Positions 11,578 through 22,389 of a DNA stretch of 64,000 nt are shown in pieces. Numbering within the stretch: position 1 is the stretch's first letter; every line of letters begins with the position of its first letter. Made by a program: the position numbers and the translations under genes. This stretch comes from Dasypus novemcinctus (taxonomy: Eukaryota; Chordata; Mammalia; Cingulata; Dasypodidae), in the NCBI RefSeq assembly GCF_030445035.2, contig NC_080694.1:68649147-68713146 (forward strand), given 5' to 3'. The notes under the pieces were generated by a model. That model had not been told where the DNA came from. It worked only from the letters and a program-made list of their open reading frames with translations, and ran no database searches.

Positions 11578-12732
11578 TTGGTCCCAGCAGTCCGGCTTCA
11601 AGAGGCTCTCAACACACCACATCCTGCAGCACTGCCACGATGCCTACAGGAGCTGAGCCCCGCCCAGAGGAGGTGAACTGGGCCAAGTGGCTAAAAGGAG
11701 GAGCCCAAGAGAGGGTGGACAAGGCCACCTGCTTTGCAAAGCAAAGCCAAAAAAAGGCAGCAGGAAAGGATTAAACTTCAGACAAAAAAAGTAAAACCAG
11801 AAGGAAAAAGGGGAGCAAAGGGAAAACAAGCTGAATTGGCTAGCCAAGAAACTAAAGAATTACCTGCAGAAAATGGAGAAACTGAAAATGAGGACAGTCC
11901 AGTCTCTCATGAAGCAGGAGAGGCAGAAGCCAAGTCTGGTTCATACCCTGTACCACGTCTTAGCATGGTCCCTGAGGCTCCCTTCTGTACAATCCAGAGG
12001 AATACGGAATCAGCTATTTTGTAAATGCAAGTTTTTTAATAGCTCTAGAAGCAACATTTTTAGGAAAGCCATTGGAATCCCAGCCCATCCCACTTTTTTA
12101 CAGTGTAAGCATTTTTTTAGGAGAGAAAATCAGTTGCTGGTTGTGTTTTGGCACAACTTGAAAATAGTGGGATTTTGAATTATGGGAGGATTTGACTCTC
12201 TTAGGGGTCAACATTGCACTGGGGGGGGCAGTTTTTATAACCTGTGATACAACACACATTAAATGTGACTTGGAATCACAGTCATGCATTTAATATGTGT
12301 TGAGCATTTTAAATTACTCCTGTTCCCATGTTTTTAGTACATGTGTCTCTTAAAACAGACACTGACCTTGGCTCTCCCCGTCAGAGCTCTGTAACCTCCT
12401 GGTCGTGGTCGTCCAGTTTTTCTAATAAATTTCTTATGTCCTATAGAAGATTGGAAATCTGAGTAAGTACCGTTTATGGCATTAAATTGTGAATCAATGG
12501 GCCTTAAAGAAGTAACTGTTTATCAATATTTGAAGATATTAGTACTTGGTATCCTCTGAAGGAAAATGTGCCTTCAATTTTTAAGCTGGAAAGTCCTGGA
12601 ATAATGTTAGAAAAACGACTACATAGTTCTTTAAGTTTTCAGCACATACATTAAGATGTATATGAATTCTTCATAAGTCTGTGCTGATCTTGAAGACAAC
12701 CAATAAAATCTCAATTATGAAAGAAAAAAAAG
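11578..12732 (+). pseudogene. HMGN1: HMGN1 processed pseudogene, copy A
   Basis: This is an intronless copy of the mRNA for HMGN1, a nucleosome-binding HMG protein. It has a 5' UTR stretch, a decayed start region (ATG near 11639 followed by two degenerate 20-bp units), the conserved acidic/lysine-rich body (reading GKQAELASQETKELPAENGE near 11825-11885), and a long 3' UTR. The 3' UTR ends with AATAAA at 12702-12707 and a short A run at about 12722-12730. The N-terminal nucleosome-binding region is not recognisable. It lies just upstream of the tRNA-Arg remnant. All three copies share it, so retroposition predates the duplication. Confidence 0.88.
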
Positions 12733-12760
12733 TTTTGACGAAATAGTGTTGTTCTTATGA

Positions 12761-12800
12761 GACCACGTGGCCTAACAGAGAAGGCGTCTGACTTCCAAGT
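12761..12800 (+). pseudogene. tRNA-Arg(TCG) remnant, copy A
   Basis: Only the 5' half is left: GACCACGTGGCCTAA at the start and GGCGTCTGACTTCC near 12783-12796. The anticodon is no longer TCG, and the T arm is gone, replaced by unrelated sequence. Position 30 bp past the HMGN1 poly(A) matches the intact gene at 62048. Confidence 0.85.
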
Positions 12801-13690
12801 CCTCATGGCGAGCAGCAGTTTTCAACACACACGCTCCTGTCCCGGTCTCCAGCCTCCTTCCTGCACCACGGCCCCACCCTCCAAACTCCCAAACCGAAGT
12901 TACAGGCTTCGAGAAAAGATGGCATCTGGCAGGTTGGAAAGGAGCCTCCCGGCCAGGCGAGCGCCCCAGCGAGCAGGAAAAGTCAACTTCTGGTCGCGGG
13001 GTCCCCGCCTCCCTTGGCGCAGAGCGTGCGCTCCGTGACTCGGCGGCCAAATTGACTATGTGCCCCTCAAATACACGCACGCCAGAGGGCTGTATGGGAG
13101 ATACTGGCCTTTCAGAACTCAGTATAAGTGTCGCCCCTTTCAAGAGGAAAAGTCCCCCCAGTTTAGAAGGGCTGGAGAGAGAGAACCCCAACAAAACCCG
13201 CCCCTGCTTAGGGGCGCCCCGGGCGCTGCGCGGTCTCTCTAGGCCCTTCGCGGACAGCGCCGCGGGGTTCTCCCGCACGTCGCGGTGACGCAGCATCAGG
13301 AACTGACATTGAGGAACGAGGGTAAACTGAGACCTGAGCCCCCGAAGGGCGAGCCCGGAAAGCCTGGACGACGGCGGGGCGGCTTCTGCAGAAGGGGAAG
13401 GAATTTGGACAAACGCGTGAATAGGGGGACGGAATGGACAGAACGCTAGAGCACTATCCCTTACTTAGCACGTCAGATCCAAGGAGGAAGAGCACATGTG
13501 AGCGTCTTCAGCTGGAAATAAATGGAGCTCATTGTCAAAAATCCTCCCACCGAGAAAACGCTATGCCCCATCCCTGCCTGCAGACTTCTTCAAAACGTTC
13601 AAAGAATAAATAAATTAAAACAGACACAAGCTCTTCCACAAGACAGAAAACAGGGAAAGCCCACGAACAATTTTTTTGAACAGCAGAATG
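12801..13690. other. CpG-rich shared block after tRNA-Arg (copy A)
   Basis: A GC- and CpG-rich stretch is conserved with 41,246-42,165 and 62,121-62,990. A core near 13,200-13,400 (CCCGCACGTCGCGGTGACGC and following) is nearly unchanged among the copies. It could be an old promoter or first exon. I see no recognisable gene. Confidence 0.5.
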
Positions 13691-13699
13691 CTGTTCTTT

Positions 13700-15110
13700 C
13701 AGATAATGCACCTTTTCAACAGTTTTATTGAGCCACAGTTGACACGCAGGAAGCTGCACGTATTTAAGCATGTGCATGTTTGGCACATGTTTACACTCGT
13801 GCAACTGTGGCCACAGCAAAGGTAGTGAACAGATACATCGCGCCCAAAATTTCCTCATGCCGATTTTTTTTATTAGAGAGGTTGAGAATTTTCAGAATAG
13901 TTGCGTAAAATACAGAATTCTCGTGTTTGACCCTATTATTAAAATCTCACTTTGGTTTGAAGCATTTACATTGCCATTAGCAATGAATGGCTGTTCTTAT
14001 TTCTCTGCATAGTCTCCAGAATTTCATTTTCCTTTTTTCCTGCTTCTTTGCATTTATATTATTTTTAAGAAGTTTTAAAGTACATAAATGCTACATCAAA
14101 AATATATGGGAGAGGAGCACATGTAACTCAAGTGGATGAGCACCAGCTTTCCAGGTTTGAAGTCCTGGGGTTGTTCCCTGGTACCTCCTTAAAAATATAA
14201 TTCTATATATATATAGGCGATTGGGATTCTCATATATCCCTCCCACACATTTCCCCACTATCAATATCTTTCATTAATGTGGTACATTTGTTACAATTGA
14301 TGAACACAATTTGAAGCATTGCTACTATACATGGCCTATAGTATAATGTAAACATTTGGTTTACATTTTGCACTGCACAATTTTATAGGTTTTGACAAAA
14401 TGTATAATGTCTTGTATCCATACCATCCTTGAAATGTCATGCAAAATAATTCCAGGGTCCCAAAAATGCCCTATGTTATACCTATTCTTCCCTCTCCCTT
14501 CCCTCAGAACCTCTGTGACCCTGCCTTTCTATCAATGTTACAAGTTCTTCCATTACTAGAATAATAAGTCTATTTTAGTTCATAGTTGCATTCCACTCTT
14601 ATGTTTGTTCATTCCCCAGTCTTGAGGATTTGGGGATGGTGATGCCCACTTTGCTTCCAATTGAGAAGGGATAGATCTCATGGAACAGACGGATGGGACT
14701 GTTTTGCTTGCAGTTGCAGATACTCAGTTTCTTGGTTTGAGTACTGTTCATCATCATCCTTTTGTTAGTTGTACTGGGTGAGTCTGATTAACTAGAGGGT
14801 AGCCGTTGGTTGCAATCTGCTGAGATTCAAGGCTCAACCAGCACAAGAACAGCTGGAAGATTTAAGTCTCTGGGACACACACTTAATGGGTATAATGCTA
14901 ATTATAGGTTCAAATTAAGGGGGTATAAGAACCATGTGTAAGAAAATTATAAATGAGGTTAAATCTGATACTTTCGGGGGTAGGTTATCACACATTCCAA
15001 GATAAGGCCCACTGACAGCATTCAGAATTTCTGGAATTGTCTGCCCTGCCAATCTTGTCTAGCTATCTCCAGAGCCTCAGGAGCACCTCAGCTATACCTC
15101 TGGAAATCAT
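13700..15110 (-). mobile_element. L1 3' end fragments, antisense (copy A)
   Basis: The plus strand begins CAACAGTTTTATTGAGCCAC, the antisense form of an old L1 3' UTR. Further L1 3' UTR phrases follow around 14,210-14,590 (TTGTTACAATTGATGAAC, TAGGTTTTGACAAAATG). Compared with B and C, about 740 bp containing the L1 ORF2 C-terminus (42,435-43,180 in B) are missing here. Confidence 0.75.
14108..14200 (+). mobile_element. Short tRNA-derived SINE remnant
   Basis: The tRNA-like text CATGTAACTCAAGTGGATGA and later GTTGTTCCCTGGTACCTCC, followed by AAAAATA, is the head-plus-tail of a short DAS-type SINE embedded in the L1. The paralog lies at about 43,312-43,380. Confidence 0.65.
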
Positions 15111-15124
15111 TACTTAGAAGTAAT

Positions 15125-16765
15125 ACGCTCTAAAATAAAAAGAAGTGGCATGGTTCAACCACGTGACACCTGCCTGAGGAACTGAAAAGGATGACCATCG
15201 ATGGTGTGATACCTGATCCAGGAGCTAAATTCTGCAATGACATTTGTGTAGATGAAAATGGAGAAAGACAACAAGGAAGAGAGAAGGGGATCAGAAGAGG
15301 GTGGTACGTTTTCCTTCCATGGGCTTCTTGTTTTCATTCCTCATTTCTGTCTTCCTTTCCCTTCAGTCATACTGAAAATGGTAGCCCAGGTGAAAATGCT
15401 GAATACTCTGGTTGTTAATAGCTTTCCACTCATATTTTCCTTATTTTTTACAACCACACTTTATGGTGACAACCCACTGGATCTTGTGTTCACTTTGCCA
15501 GGGAGGAGGAAACAGTGAGGGAATGAATGAAAGAAGCTGTTGTTTGCCTGTTACAAAAGCTACGAGCAGTAAATGTATTGCGGCTAGGAAAAATAATGTG
15601 TGTTGATGTGCAGGGAATTGTACCCAGCCTCAGACATGCAAAGCATGTACTCTGCCATTGAGCTACAGCCCCCAGGTAAGGTATCAAAATTTTTCAGTGG
15701 ATCTTTGAAAGCCTAATAAGGCAGAAAATCTCTTCTGTTAAATCCCCTCTTTCCATAATCCCCCACCTAGATCCATGTCCACACCTGTATTGAAGGAAGG
15801 GAAACTAACTTCTAGACGATTTGATGCTGTTCCTTCTCCTAGACTGACCAGTCCTCTCCCAGATCCTCTCACCTGTGGGAATGCCTTTTTTTTTTTTATT
15901 TTTGAGCCACTTCTATGGAAGGCCCAGGATGCAATATTCTTTCATGTCTTCCCCTCTCTACAGTTTCTTTTTCCTATGCTCTAGACCATTTGCCACAGTC
16001 TTCCTTGACCTTCTTGTCCACACCCGTGTCTTCAAGCATTATTTTTAGGTAGATAATTCCTCCATGATTTTCTACACCATGCCCTGCCTTCCCCACCAAC
16101 AACCAACAAGTAAAACCCTGGAAATATGACCTTAGTAAATGTAAAATCACCTAGAAATGAACCTGGCCATAATGAAAAGTATCTCCTACTTCCAGATGTC
16201 TTGTTTCACTCAATCTCATATCCTGAGAAATAACTTTATGCTATAACTGATCAGAATACAGAGAATTGGTTACCAGGTAATTTTCTCATTTTTGATAGAT
16301 TTACCTTTGGATCTTCATCAGTTCCAATTCCTTGATCTCAGAAACACTTCTTCAGCACATTACTCATCTGATGTGAAAAAAAAAAGTAACAAATTTGAAT
16401 CCCACCATCACACTTCATACAACCTCCCCACACACCATCCTCTTCACCATCCCCAATCCCTGACAACCACTAATCTGTTCATCTCCATAATTTTGTCATT
16501 TTGAGAATGTTATACAAATGGAATTACATAGTATGTGACCTATTCAGATTGACTTTTTTCATTCAGGGTAATGCCCTTGAGATTTGTCCAATTTGTTGTA
16601 TGCATCAATATGTTGTTTCTTTTTATTGCAAAATAGTTGTCCAGGGCATGTATGTACCACGATTTGCTTAAACATTCACCTATTGTGATAGTTTGACTGA
16701 TTCCAGGTTTTGACTATTAGAAATAAAACTGCTACAAACAAATGCAAAAAAAAAAAAAAAAAGAA
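15125..16765 (+). pseudogene. Apparent retroposed transcript, source unknown (copy A only)
   Basis: Relative to copy B (about 44,310) this 1.6-kb block is an insertion. It ends with AATAAA at about 16,722 and an A run at about 16,746-16,762, and flanking A/G-rich sequence could be a target repeat. Its last 470 bp are antisense L1 3' sequence, so it looks like a host transcript polyadenylated within antisense L1 and then retroposed. A 75-codon frame at 15,191-15,418 (starting MTIDGVIPDPGAKFCNDICV) matches nothing I recognise. An unspliced non-coding RNA is equally possible. Confidence 0.45.
15613..15676 (-). pseudogene. tRNA-Ala(TGC)-like pseudogene or SINE head
   Basis: On the minus strand GGGGGCTGTAGCTCAATGGC opens a tRNA-Ala-like fold with anticodon TGC (GCTTTGCATG). 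The B box is spoiled (GGGTACAATTCCC) and the 3' end does not pair. It lies inside the apparent retroposed transcript, so it may be a tRNA-Ala-derived SINE fragment carried along. Confidence 0.55.
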
Positions 16766-17004
16766 ACAACTTCTTGCATATCTTAGATCAATTGATTAAA
16801 CCAATGACTGACCCATAGCAAATAGCTGATGCATGTCTTCAAATAAATGGACAATAATGTGCATGGCTATGGTTTTTAAACTTCTTTGAAGTAAACAATG
16901 ACTGTATTAAATTATTTTCAATATATGGAAACAGAAAATAATCTCCATTTATTTCTTTGGTATAAACTAATAACTTTCCTTTAGAACGAAGGGTTTAGGG
17001 CTTC

Positions 17005-17115
17005 TATCCTTCTTTCTTTCCTTCTTTTCTTCCTTTCTTCTTTCCTTTCTTTCTTCCTCCTTTTCTTCCTTCTTTCTTTTCTTCTATCCCTCTTTCTTTG
17101 TTTCTTTTTTTTTTA
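17005..17115 (+). repeat. Pyrimidine (TTTC/TTCC)n microsatellite, copy A
   Basis: About 110 bp of mixed TTTC, TTCC and CTTT units form a polypyrimidine tract. The paralogous tract in B, at about 44,560-44,705, is longer. Confidence 0.9.
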
Positions 17116-17383
17116 GTATGATCTCAAGTAGTCTCTGATTCCAAGGGTTCTATTCCTTTTTTGTTGATTGTTCATTTCAATGTTCAAAATTTTCAAGATT
17201 TCCCTAGTAGATTCTGTGTCTTTTAAGAATGCTACCACCTTTGAACACTTATTTATTTTCTAGCCCAGAAAGATGGCCTAGGCTCATTTTGTATATTGCC
17301 TTCCCCAGCCCTTCTAGTATCAGCAAATTCTCCCAGAAGCCTTGGTTCCTTTTAGGAGGGAACTGGTATTAAGAAACCCAGGC

Positions 17384-18613
17384 GAGTTTCCTCCTGACAG
17401 CCTTCATGTTACTCAAATGTGGCCACTCTCACAGCCAAATTCATCATGTAGATGCACTCCATTCCCCCCAGCGAGGGACATGACACCCGGGGATGAGCCT
17501 CCCTGGCACCGAGGGACCACTACTACATACCAGCTGAAGATACAACCAGAAAATGACCTTGAATTAAAGGTTCAATACGGATCAGCAGAATATTCCTGTC
17601 TACATATAATAACATGACTTCAAAATGCTGATTGACCTAATGTAAGGGGGAAATGGAAAGGAGAAATGAGATTATAAGGCTGTGAGTCTCTAAAAAAGAG
17701 TCTGGAGGTTGTCAGAAGGAATGCCCTTATGCACAACTGAGCAGAGTCTGCGAGACAGACAAAGTAGATAAAACCCCAGGTATTGGTTCTTTTGAGGGAT
17801 AAAGAGACCCACGGGTTCTATGGTCATGGCAGATGGGGTTCACTGCCATGGCAGATGGCCCTTCTTTGGAGCCTGTGTTTCTGCGTGATGGAATTGGACT
17901 CAGAGGGGACCTCTTTTCATAAGACTTCCATGCTACTTTATAGGAATTGTAATAGGTGCTGGAGTTTAAGATATATTTAGGGGATTTGAATCTCTGGACT
18001 GATAATATGACACCCAGGCCCAGAGCCTCAACAGACTTCAGCTCCTACACTTTGATTTATTGGACTTACCCCACTCAGCTAACATGGAGTTGAAGAAGGT
18101 CAACCACCACACCATGGAGCCTAGAGTGTCTACAACTGAAAGCAGGAGGAGTGCATCCAGTATCCATATGGAATCTAAGCCCCCACTTGTCATAGATGTG
18201 GAATGGACACAACTAATCCAATGTCCACAGAGAAAATGTGGAATGGGTGTGGGAAGGGTAGCCATGGTGGCTGCTGGGTTTGGGGAGTGGGAGGAAGAGA
18301 TGAGAGGTGGAGCTGGTTTCGGGACTTGGAGTTGTCCTGGGTGATGTTTCACGGACAATTACAGGACATTGTAGATCCCCCCAGGGCCCACTGGATGGAA
18401 TGTGGGAGAGTGTGGGCTATGATGTGGATCATTGACTATGGGGTGCAGTGATGCTCAGAGATGTTCTTACCAGGTGCAATGGATGTGTCACGATAATGGG
18501 AGCAAGTGTTGCTGTGGGAGGAGTGGGGGGTGGGGGCGGTGGGGTTAAATGGGACCTCATATTTTTTTTAATGTAATTTTTAAAAATAAATAAATTAATT
18601 AAAAAAAAAAAAA
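17384..18613 (+). mobile_element. Poly(A)-tailed non-coding xenarthran retroposon
   Basis: This 1.2-kb element has no plausible ORF and ends in an A-rich tail (about 18,585-18,613). It is flanked by the target repeat AAGAAACCCAGGC (about 17,371-17,383 and 18,614-18,626). Diverged relatives lie at 30,228-32,718 and 50,601-52,385 in this window. Characteristic phrases are GTCAACCACCACACCATGGA and TTTCGGGACTTGGAGTTGTC. I believe the family is abundant in armadillo and sloth and may be the 3' part of an L1 lineage. The family assignment is inference; the tail and target repeat are seen directly. Confidence 0.8.
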
Positions 18614-18626
18614 AGAAACCCAGGCA

Positions 18627-18737
18627 TGGAAATGGGGCTGGTGCTGCTCATTACTATAGGATGTTTTGTTTCTAGTCTCTTTCAGCAGACATAATTAAGA
18701 CTGCTCTCCTATTCAGGTTTTGTGTATCATTTTTTTC
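18627..18737. other. Decayed L1M-like sequence
   Basis: Together with 17,116-17,383 and 19,147-19,700 this reads as one old L1M-type stretch interrupted by the retroposon and the SINE. No gene is seen. Confidence 0.45.
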
Positions 18738-19135
18738 TTTTTTCTTTTTTTTTTTAACACAGTTTCTACTCCCCCCCCCCCAAGATTTATTTATTTATTT
18801 AATTCCCCCCCTCCCCTGGTTGTCTGTTCTTGGTGTCTATTTGCTGCGTCTTGTTGCTTTGTCCGCTTCTGTTGTCATCAGCGGCACGGGAAGTGTGGGC
18901 GGCGCCATTCCTGGGCAGGCTGCACTTTCTTTTCACGCTGGGCGGCTTTCCTCACAGGCGCACTCCTTGCGCGTGGGGCTCCCCTACGCGGGGGACACCC
19001 TTGCGTGGCACGGCACGCGCATCAGCACTGCGCATGGTCAGCTCCACACGGGTCAAGGAGGCCCGGGGTTTGAACCACAGACCTCCCATATGGTAGACGG
19101 TCGCCCTAACCACTGGGCCAAAGTCCGTTTTCCCT
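18738..19135 (-). mobile_element. DAS SINE, antisense
   Basis: This is a full-length reversed DAS SINE with a T-rich left end, a poly-C tract, GATTTATTTATTTATTTAAT, the GC-rich body and a tRNA-like head at the right ending CCACTGGGCCAAAGTCCG. A TCATTTTTTTC-type target repeat is at about 18,727-18,737 and 19,136-19,146. Confidence 0.87.
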
Positions 19136-19146
19136 CATTTTTTTCA

Positions 19147-19725
19147 TAGCGAGAACAATGGCTTCCAACAAAACCATGTATTTCCTCATGTGCTCAATCC
19201 TTAAAAACACAAAAATAATATTACCACTGCTACACTCATACCACTATAAAAAACATACTAAATAGAATTCAAGATTTGTGTGTACTTCTTTTGTTTCTAT
19301 AATGTTGATATAAGTTCAAAGTAGTGTGAAACACGTTTACTTGGATTAATTCTTTTTTCTATTCAGTGTGGAAATGGAGTTAGTTTTTCTTTTTCTAATT
19401 ATATTCAAGTTTAAGGTATTTTCTTCTATATTTGTTAATCTGGTTTTCACATTTGGCTATAAAAACCATTGACATGATTCCAAAGGAAGTGTCACTGAAA
19501 AGAGATTTTGAAGTTGCAAAAGAACCTTGTATCTTGGACTCTCCAGGTGGAGAATGGAAGTGTCCATTAGTCATCTTCTCTGGACCAGACTTTGGGGCGA
19601 GCTGTCATGTGTGGATAGAGCATGGTGGCTTTCTGTCCACAGTTGTTACTTTCTACTGATGCAGCTGTGAAGGATAAAGCAATCTAGGGCTTTCAGGAAT
19701 AGGGGTCATGGGACTTTAATTAAGA
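19147..19725. other. Unassigned DNA up to the copy A/B junction
   Basis: The first part (19,147-19,400) resembles old L1 3' sequence. The remainder is unassigned. A 75-codon frame at 19,432-19,659 has no recognisable domain, and no paralog in this window tests it. Confidence 0.45.
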
Positions 19726-20165
19726 TTTGGAAGATTTGCATCTTTTTTTTTTTGCATCCTCCAGGTATAAGAAATGTTGGAGTCACATATGTTTTAAGGT
19801 AAGTTGGTCAAAATTTAGTCCCATAGGAAGACCTATTCCTTTTACACACACTGCTGGATTTAAGAGCGTTTTAGAATGCATGTAGTTTGGTTTTTCTTTA
19901 AGGGGCAGGAGCAGCGAGTATGGGTGGTTTTTGGAAGAGCTACAGGGAAGGCAGATTCACCCAACCCACGGGGGTGTTTGTGTTGGGAGCAGGTTGGTGC
20001 ATGCAGAGTGGAATTCACTAGCTGCTTTTTTTTTTTACTTAGTTATGTGAAATAAATTTGCAAGTAACTGATTTTAATAGGTTGCCTTGGAACTCAAAAC
20101 GGAATAAAAAGAATAAACGGGCTTAATCACCTTTATTAAATACTCCATGAAAGCAAATATTCTCA
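19726..20165. other. Shared non-coding DNA before tRNA-Lys (copy B)
   Basis: This stretch is paralogous to 53,545-54,002. It has matching phrases such as TTTTACACACACTGCTGGAT and TTGCAAGTAACTGATTTTAA. I recognise no gene in it. Confidence 0.55.
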
Positions 20166-20237
20166 GGCTGGCTAGCTCAGCTGATAGAGCATCAGACTTT
20201 TAATCTGTGGGTTCAGGGCTCACCCCTATTCCGGGCA
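20166..20237 (+). pseudogene. tRNA-Lys(TTT) pseudogene, copy B
   Basis: The D arm (TAGCTCAGCTGATAGAGC) and anticodon arm (CAGACTTTTAATCTG, anticodon TTT) are near-perfect tRNA-Lys. The acceptor (GGCTGGC against CCGGGC) does not pair, and the T arm is altered (AGGGCTCACCCCT), losing the B box. It is probably inactive. Confidence 0.82.
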
Positions 20238-20339
20238 GTAGCACGCTTTTTTCCTCCTCAATATACTCTTTTTATAAAATGTTTTATTTATTTCAAAAAG
20301 GAACATAGATCACACAAAATGCTACATTTAAAAATACAG

Positions 20340-20650
20340 AAGGGAGAAGCGAATGTGGCCCAAGGAGTAGAGCCTACGCCTACCATGTGGGAGGTCCGGT
20401 TCAGTACCAGGGCCTCCTGGCCCATGTGGTGAGTTGGCCTGAGCGCAATGCTGCTGCGCTCAAAGAGTGCTGTGCTATGCCTTGCATAGGTGTCCCACGG
20501 GCAATTAGTGCGCTCTGCAAGGGGGGGTGGGGGGGTGGAGCACAACCAGGAGTGGCGTCCCACACATGGAGAGCTGATGCAGCAAGATGACGCAACATCA
20601 AGAGACACAGATTGCCGGTGCCACCGACAAGACACAGAGAATGGACAAGT
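20340..20650 (+). mobile_element. DAS-type SINE, plus strand, divergent
   Basis: A tRNA-like head (GAATGTGGCCCAAGGAGTAG, then GGGAGGTCCGGTTCAGTACC) leads into a body with poly-G and GACACAGATTGCCGG. It is absent from the paralogous place in copy C. No clear target repeat or tail was identified, so the ends are approximate. Confidence 0.7.
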
Positions 20651-21607
20651 CTCCCTCCTGAGCGCCGGCGGCGGGCATTTTCCTTGGAAAAGAGCATCAA
20701 AAAGTAAAGACACCCCAGTGAGACAGGCCAATGGGGAGCAAACCCCATTCTGTTCCCTCTCAAAGACATGTTGATTCAACAAGAAATAGATAACACAGGT
20801 AACTTCAGCTTACAAATCACCAAGCCTTGGAAATCCTGAAAAGGTGCATCAGAGGACTAGAAAATCCTGGGTGTTTTCTGGTCATGCAGTGCAGATGTGA
20901 TCTGGTTGACCCTGGGGGAAAAAAAAAAACAGAAAAAGCGGCTTTTCATCCATTTTCCGTTTATAGTGGAAAAACATTTCCCGCTTCACCCGGGGCCTCT
21001 GTTGAATGTTAACTGAGAGTCCCTGGTGCTGTTTAGAGTTAAAGCAAAGGGGAAAATGGAAGAGTGAGAAAGTGCAGTGAAGTGAATATTACGAATATCA
21101 GTTGGGAATGTAGGATTCGCGTTCATTCCTCACTGTCGGGTGTGGAGGGCCTCGAACCCCGCCAGGCTTTATTTCCTTTTCCACCTCCTGACACTCACTC
21201 GCCTAGAAAGGCTCCGGGTTCGCAGCCCCCAGTGTCTCCTCAGTGGACAGGACTCCCGGCGGCGCTCTCTGCGCGGTCAGCGGGGGAGACCCGTGGTGGA
21301 CCCTGTGTCTCCTCTGCCCGGAAAAAAAATAAGAACGAAGGGAAACTGTCAGAGGGCGCTGATCTTTTCCTCTTCTCTCTGTCTTGCTTCTCTTTCATAA
21401 CAGTGTAAAATGGGGGCCCAGGTGGACCGCGCGCTAACGGGCACGACTCTCCCGTTGAAAAGTCTTCTTTTCTCCTCTTTATTCTTGCCGGCCTCTTCTA
21501 TGGTTACAGAATAGAAATCAGATAATATTTAAGAAACCACCTTTATGCGTGCGTAAATTAGATTAAATTCTAAAGTGTCATTTTAAAAGCTGAGGAAAGA
21601 ACAATTT
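20651..21607. other. Shared non-coding DNA between tRNA-Lys and tRNA-Ala (copy B)
   Basis: This stretch is paralogous to about 54,840-55,848 in C, with strong conservation at 21,060-21,420 (for example GAATATTACGAATATCAG and GGACTCCCGGCGGCGCTCTC). Part is CpG-rich. I see no recognisable gene. A pyrimidine tract ending TTTCATAACAG at about 21,403 could serve as a splice acceptor. Confidence 0.5.
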
Positions 21608-21679
21608 TGGAGGTGCCGGAGACCGAGCCCGGGACCTCGTGCGTGCAAAGCGCGCGCTCTACCGCGGAGATACACCCCC
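21608..21679 (-). pseudogene. tRNA-Ala(TGC) degenerate copy, copy B
   Basis: On the minus strand the 72-bp block has an acceptor stem GGGGGTG/CACCTCC and anticodon TGC. The A box is damaged (TATCTCCGCGG in place of TAGCTCAGTGG), and the T loop is changed (GGCTCGGTCTCC instead of a GGTTCGATTCC-like B box). Compared with 55849-55920 it looks inactivated. Confidence 0.75.
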
Positions 21680-22014
21680 GCCTCCTCTCGCCCTAACGCA
21701 AGGCTTTCTCACTATAAAGATTACCTATTTCTTGCACCTCTTGCCTTGTGGTATTAGCGTGGAGTGCTGAGGGGTCTGAACCTGTCGGGAAAACGAATTC
21801 TTTTCTTAACCTTGTTTTCCTTTTCTCTGTGTCACTAAAGACCAAGACAGAAAAAGAAGGGCCGGAAGAAAAGAGAAGCAGCTCGCTAGGTCATTTTGAT
21901 TTCCCTTAGTTTCCTGAGCTATGTTCGGGTTTTGCAATTCCGGGGGCGAACAGGCAGAAAAGCTTCCTCCTGTTTGGCGTGATCCGCCCCTTTTCCTCCC
22001 TCTCCCTCTGTCAG

Positions 22015-22080
22015 CGCGTCCACTTGAAAACTGGATCGCGTTTTCATACCTGGGCGGCCCCGGAGCCCGTGTGTTCCCAG
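22015..22080 (+). other. Exon-like block upstream of tRNA-Phe (copy B)
   Basis: A 66-bp block lies between a pyrimidine-rich acceptor (CCCTCTCCCTCTGTCAG, ending 22014) and a donor GTGAGTGAGG (22081). One frame is open through it (reading ENWIAFSYLGGPGARVFP). The same frame is open in C. No gene is recognised. It lies 113 bp upstream of tRNA-Phe. Confidence 0.42.
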
Positions 22081-22192
22081 GTGAGTGAGGAGGTGAAATT
22101 TAAAGATAAGATCGACTGTGAAAGAACCTGGAGCGTCGCTAAAACTTCTTAATCTCTCTTGGAAGAACGTCGGAAAAACAACTTTTCCCGGG

Positions 22193-22265
22193 GCCGGGAT
22201 AGCTCAGTTGGGAGAGCGTTAGACTGAAGATCTAAAGGTCCCTGGTTCAATCCCGGGTCCCGGCG
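22193..22265 (+). tRNA. tRNA-Phe(GAA), copy B
   Basis: The 73-bp tRNA fold is complete: acceptor GCCGGGA/TCCCGGC pairs perfectly, D arm GCTCAGTTGGGAGAGC, anticodon stem TTAGA/TCTAA with GAA at 22226-22228, T arm CCTGG/CCGGG with one mismatch-tolerant pair, and no intron. The A box (22200-22211) and B box GGTTCAATCCC (22244-22254) are good, and a pol III terminator TTTT lies at 22278-22281. It would charge phenylalanine for TTC/TTT codons. The acceptor stem differs from the usual eukaryotic GCCGAAA/TTTCGGC by changes on both strands, yet pairing is kept. It is probably functional, unless the changed acceptor stem impairs charging. Confidence 0.85.
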
Positions 22266-22389
22266 TGTCCGGCGCTGTTTTACTGTGTGCTTCCTTGCCT
22301 TCCCTTAACATTTGCATCCAATCCCCAAGAGTGGATCTATCCCTAGAAGGTGTAACTCCTTTTTGCTAATCCAGTGAAGAAGGGCACAT

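Larger units (their letters stand above)
1..17270 (+). repeat. Segmental duplication copy A (left-truncated)
   Basis: This is the first of three copies of one large segment. It begins inside the exon-like block and tRNA-Phe and runs through L1, SINE, HMGN1 pseudogene, tRNA-Arg remnant, CpG-rich block and antisense L1 to a pyrimidine-rich microsatellite at about 17,005-17,115 and roughly 150 bp beyond. The same order is seen in B (about 21,996-44,860) and C (about 56,236-64,000), with insertions specific to each copy. Homology was read by eye. Edges are approximate, because beyond about 17,270 copy B is interrupted by other elements. Confidence 0.85.

Noticed and set aside
19432-19659. 75-codon frame before the copy B junction
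   Set aside because: It has no domain, no paralog here to test conservation and an L1-rich context.
21405-21460. Possible additional tRNA near GGGGGCCCAGGTGG, also at 55,660
   Set aside because: No consistent D, anticodon and T arms could be drawn and no B box follows.
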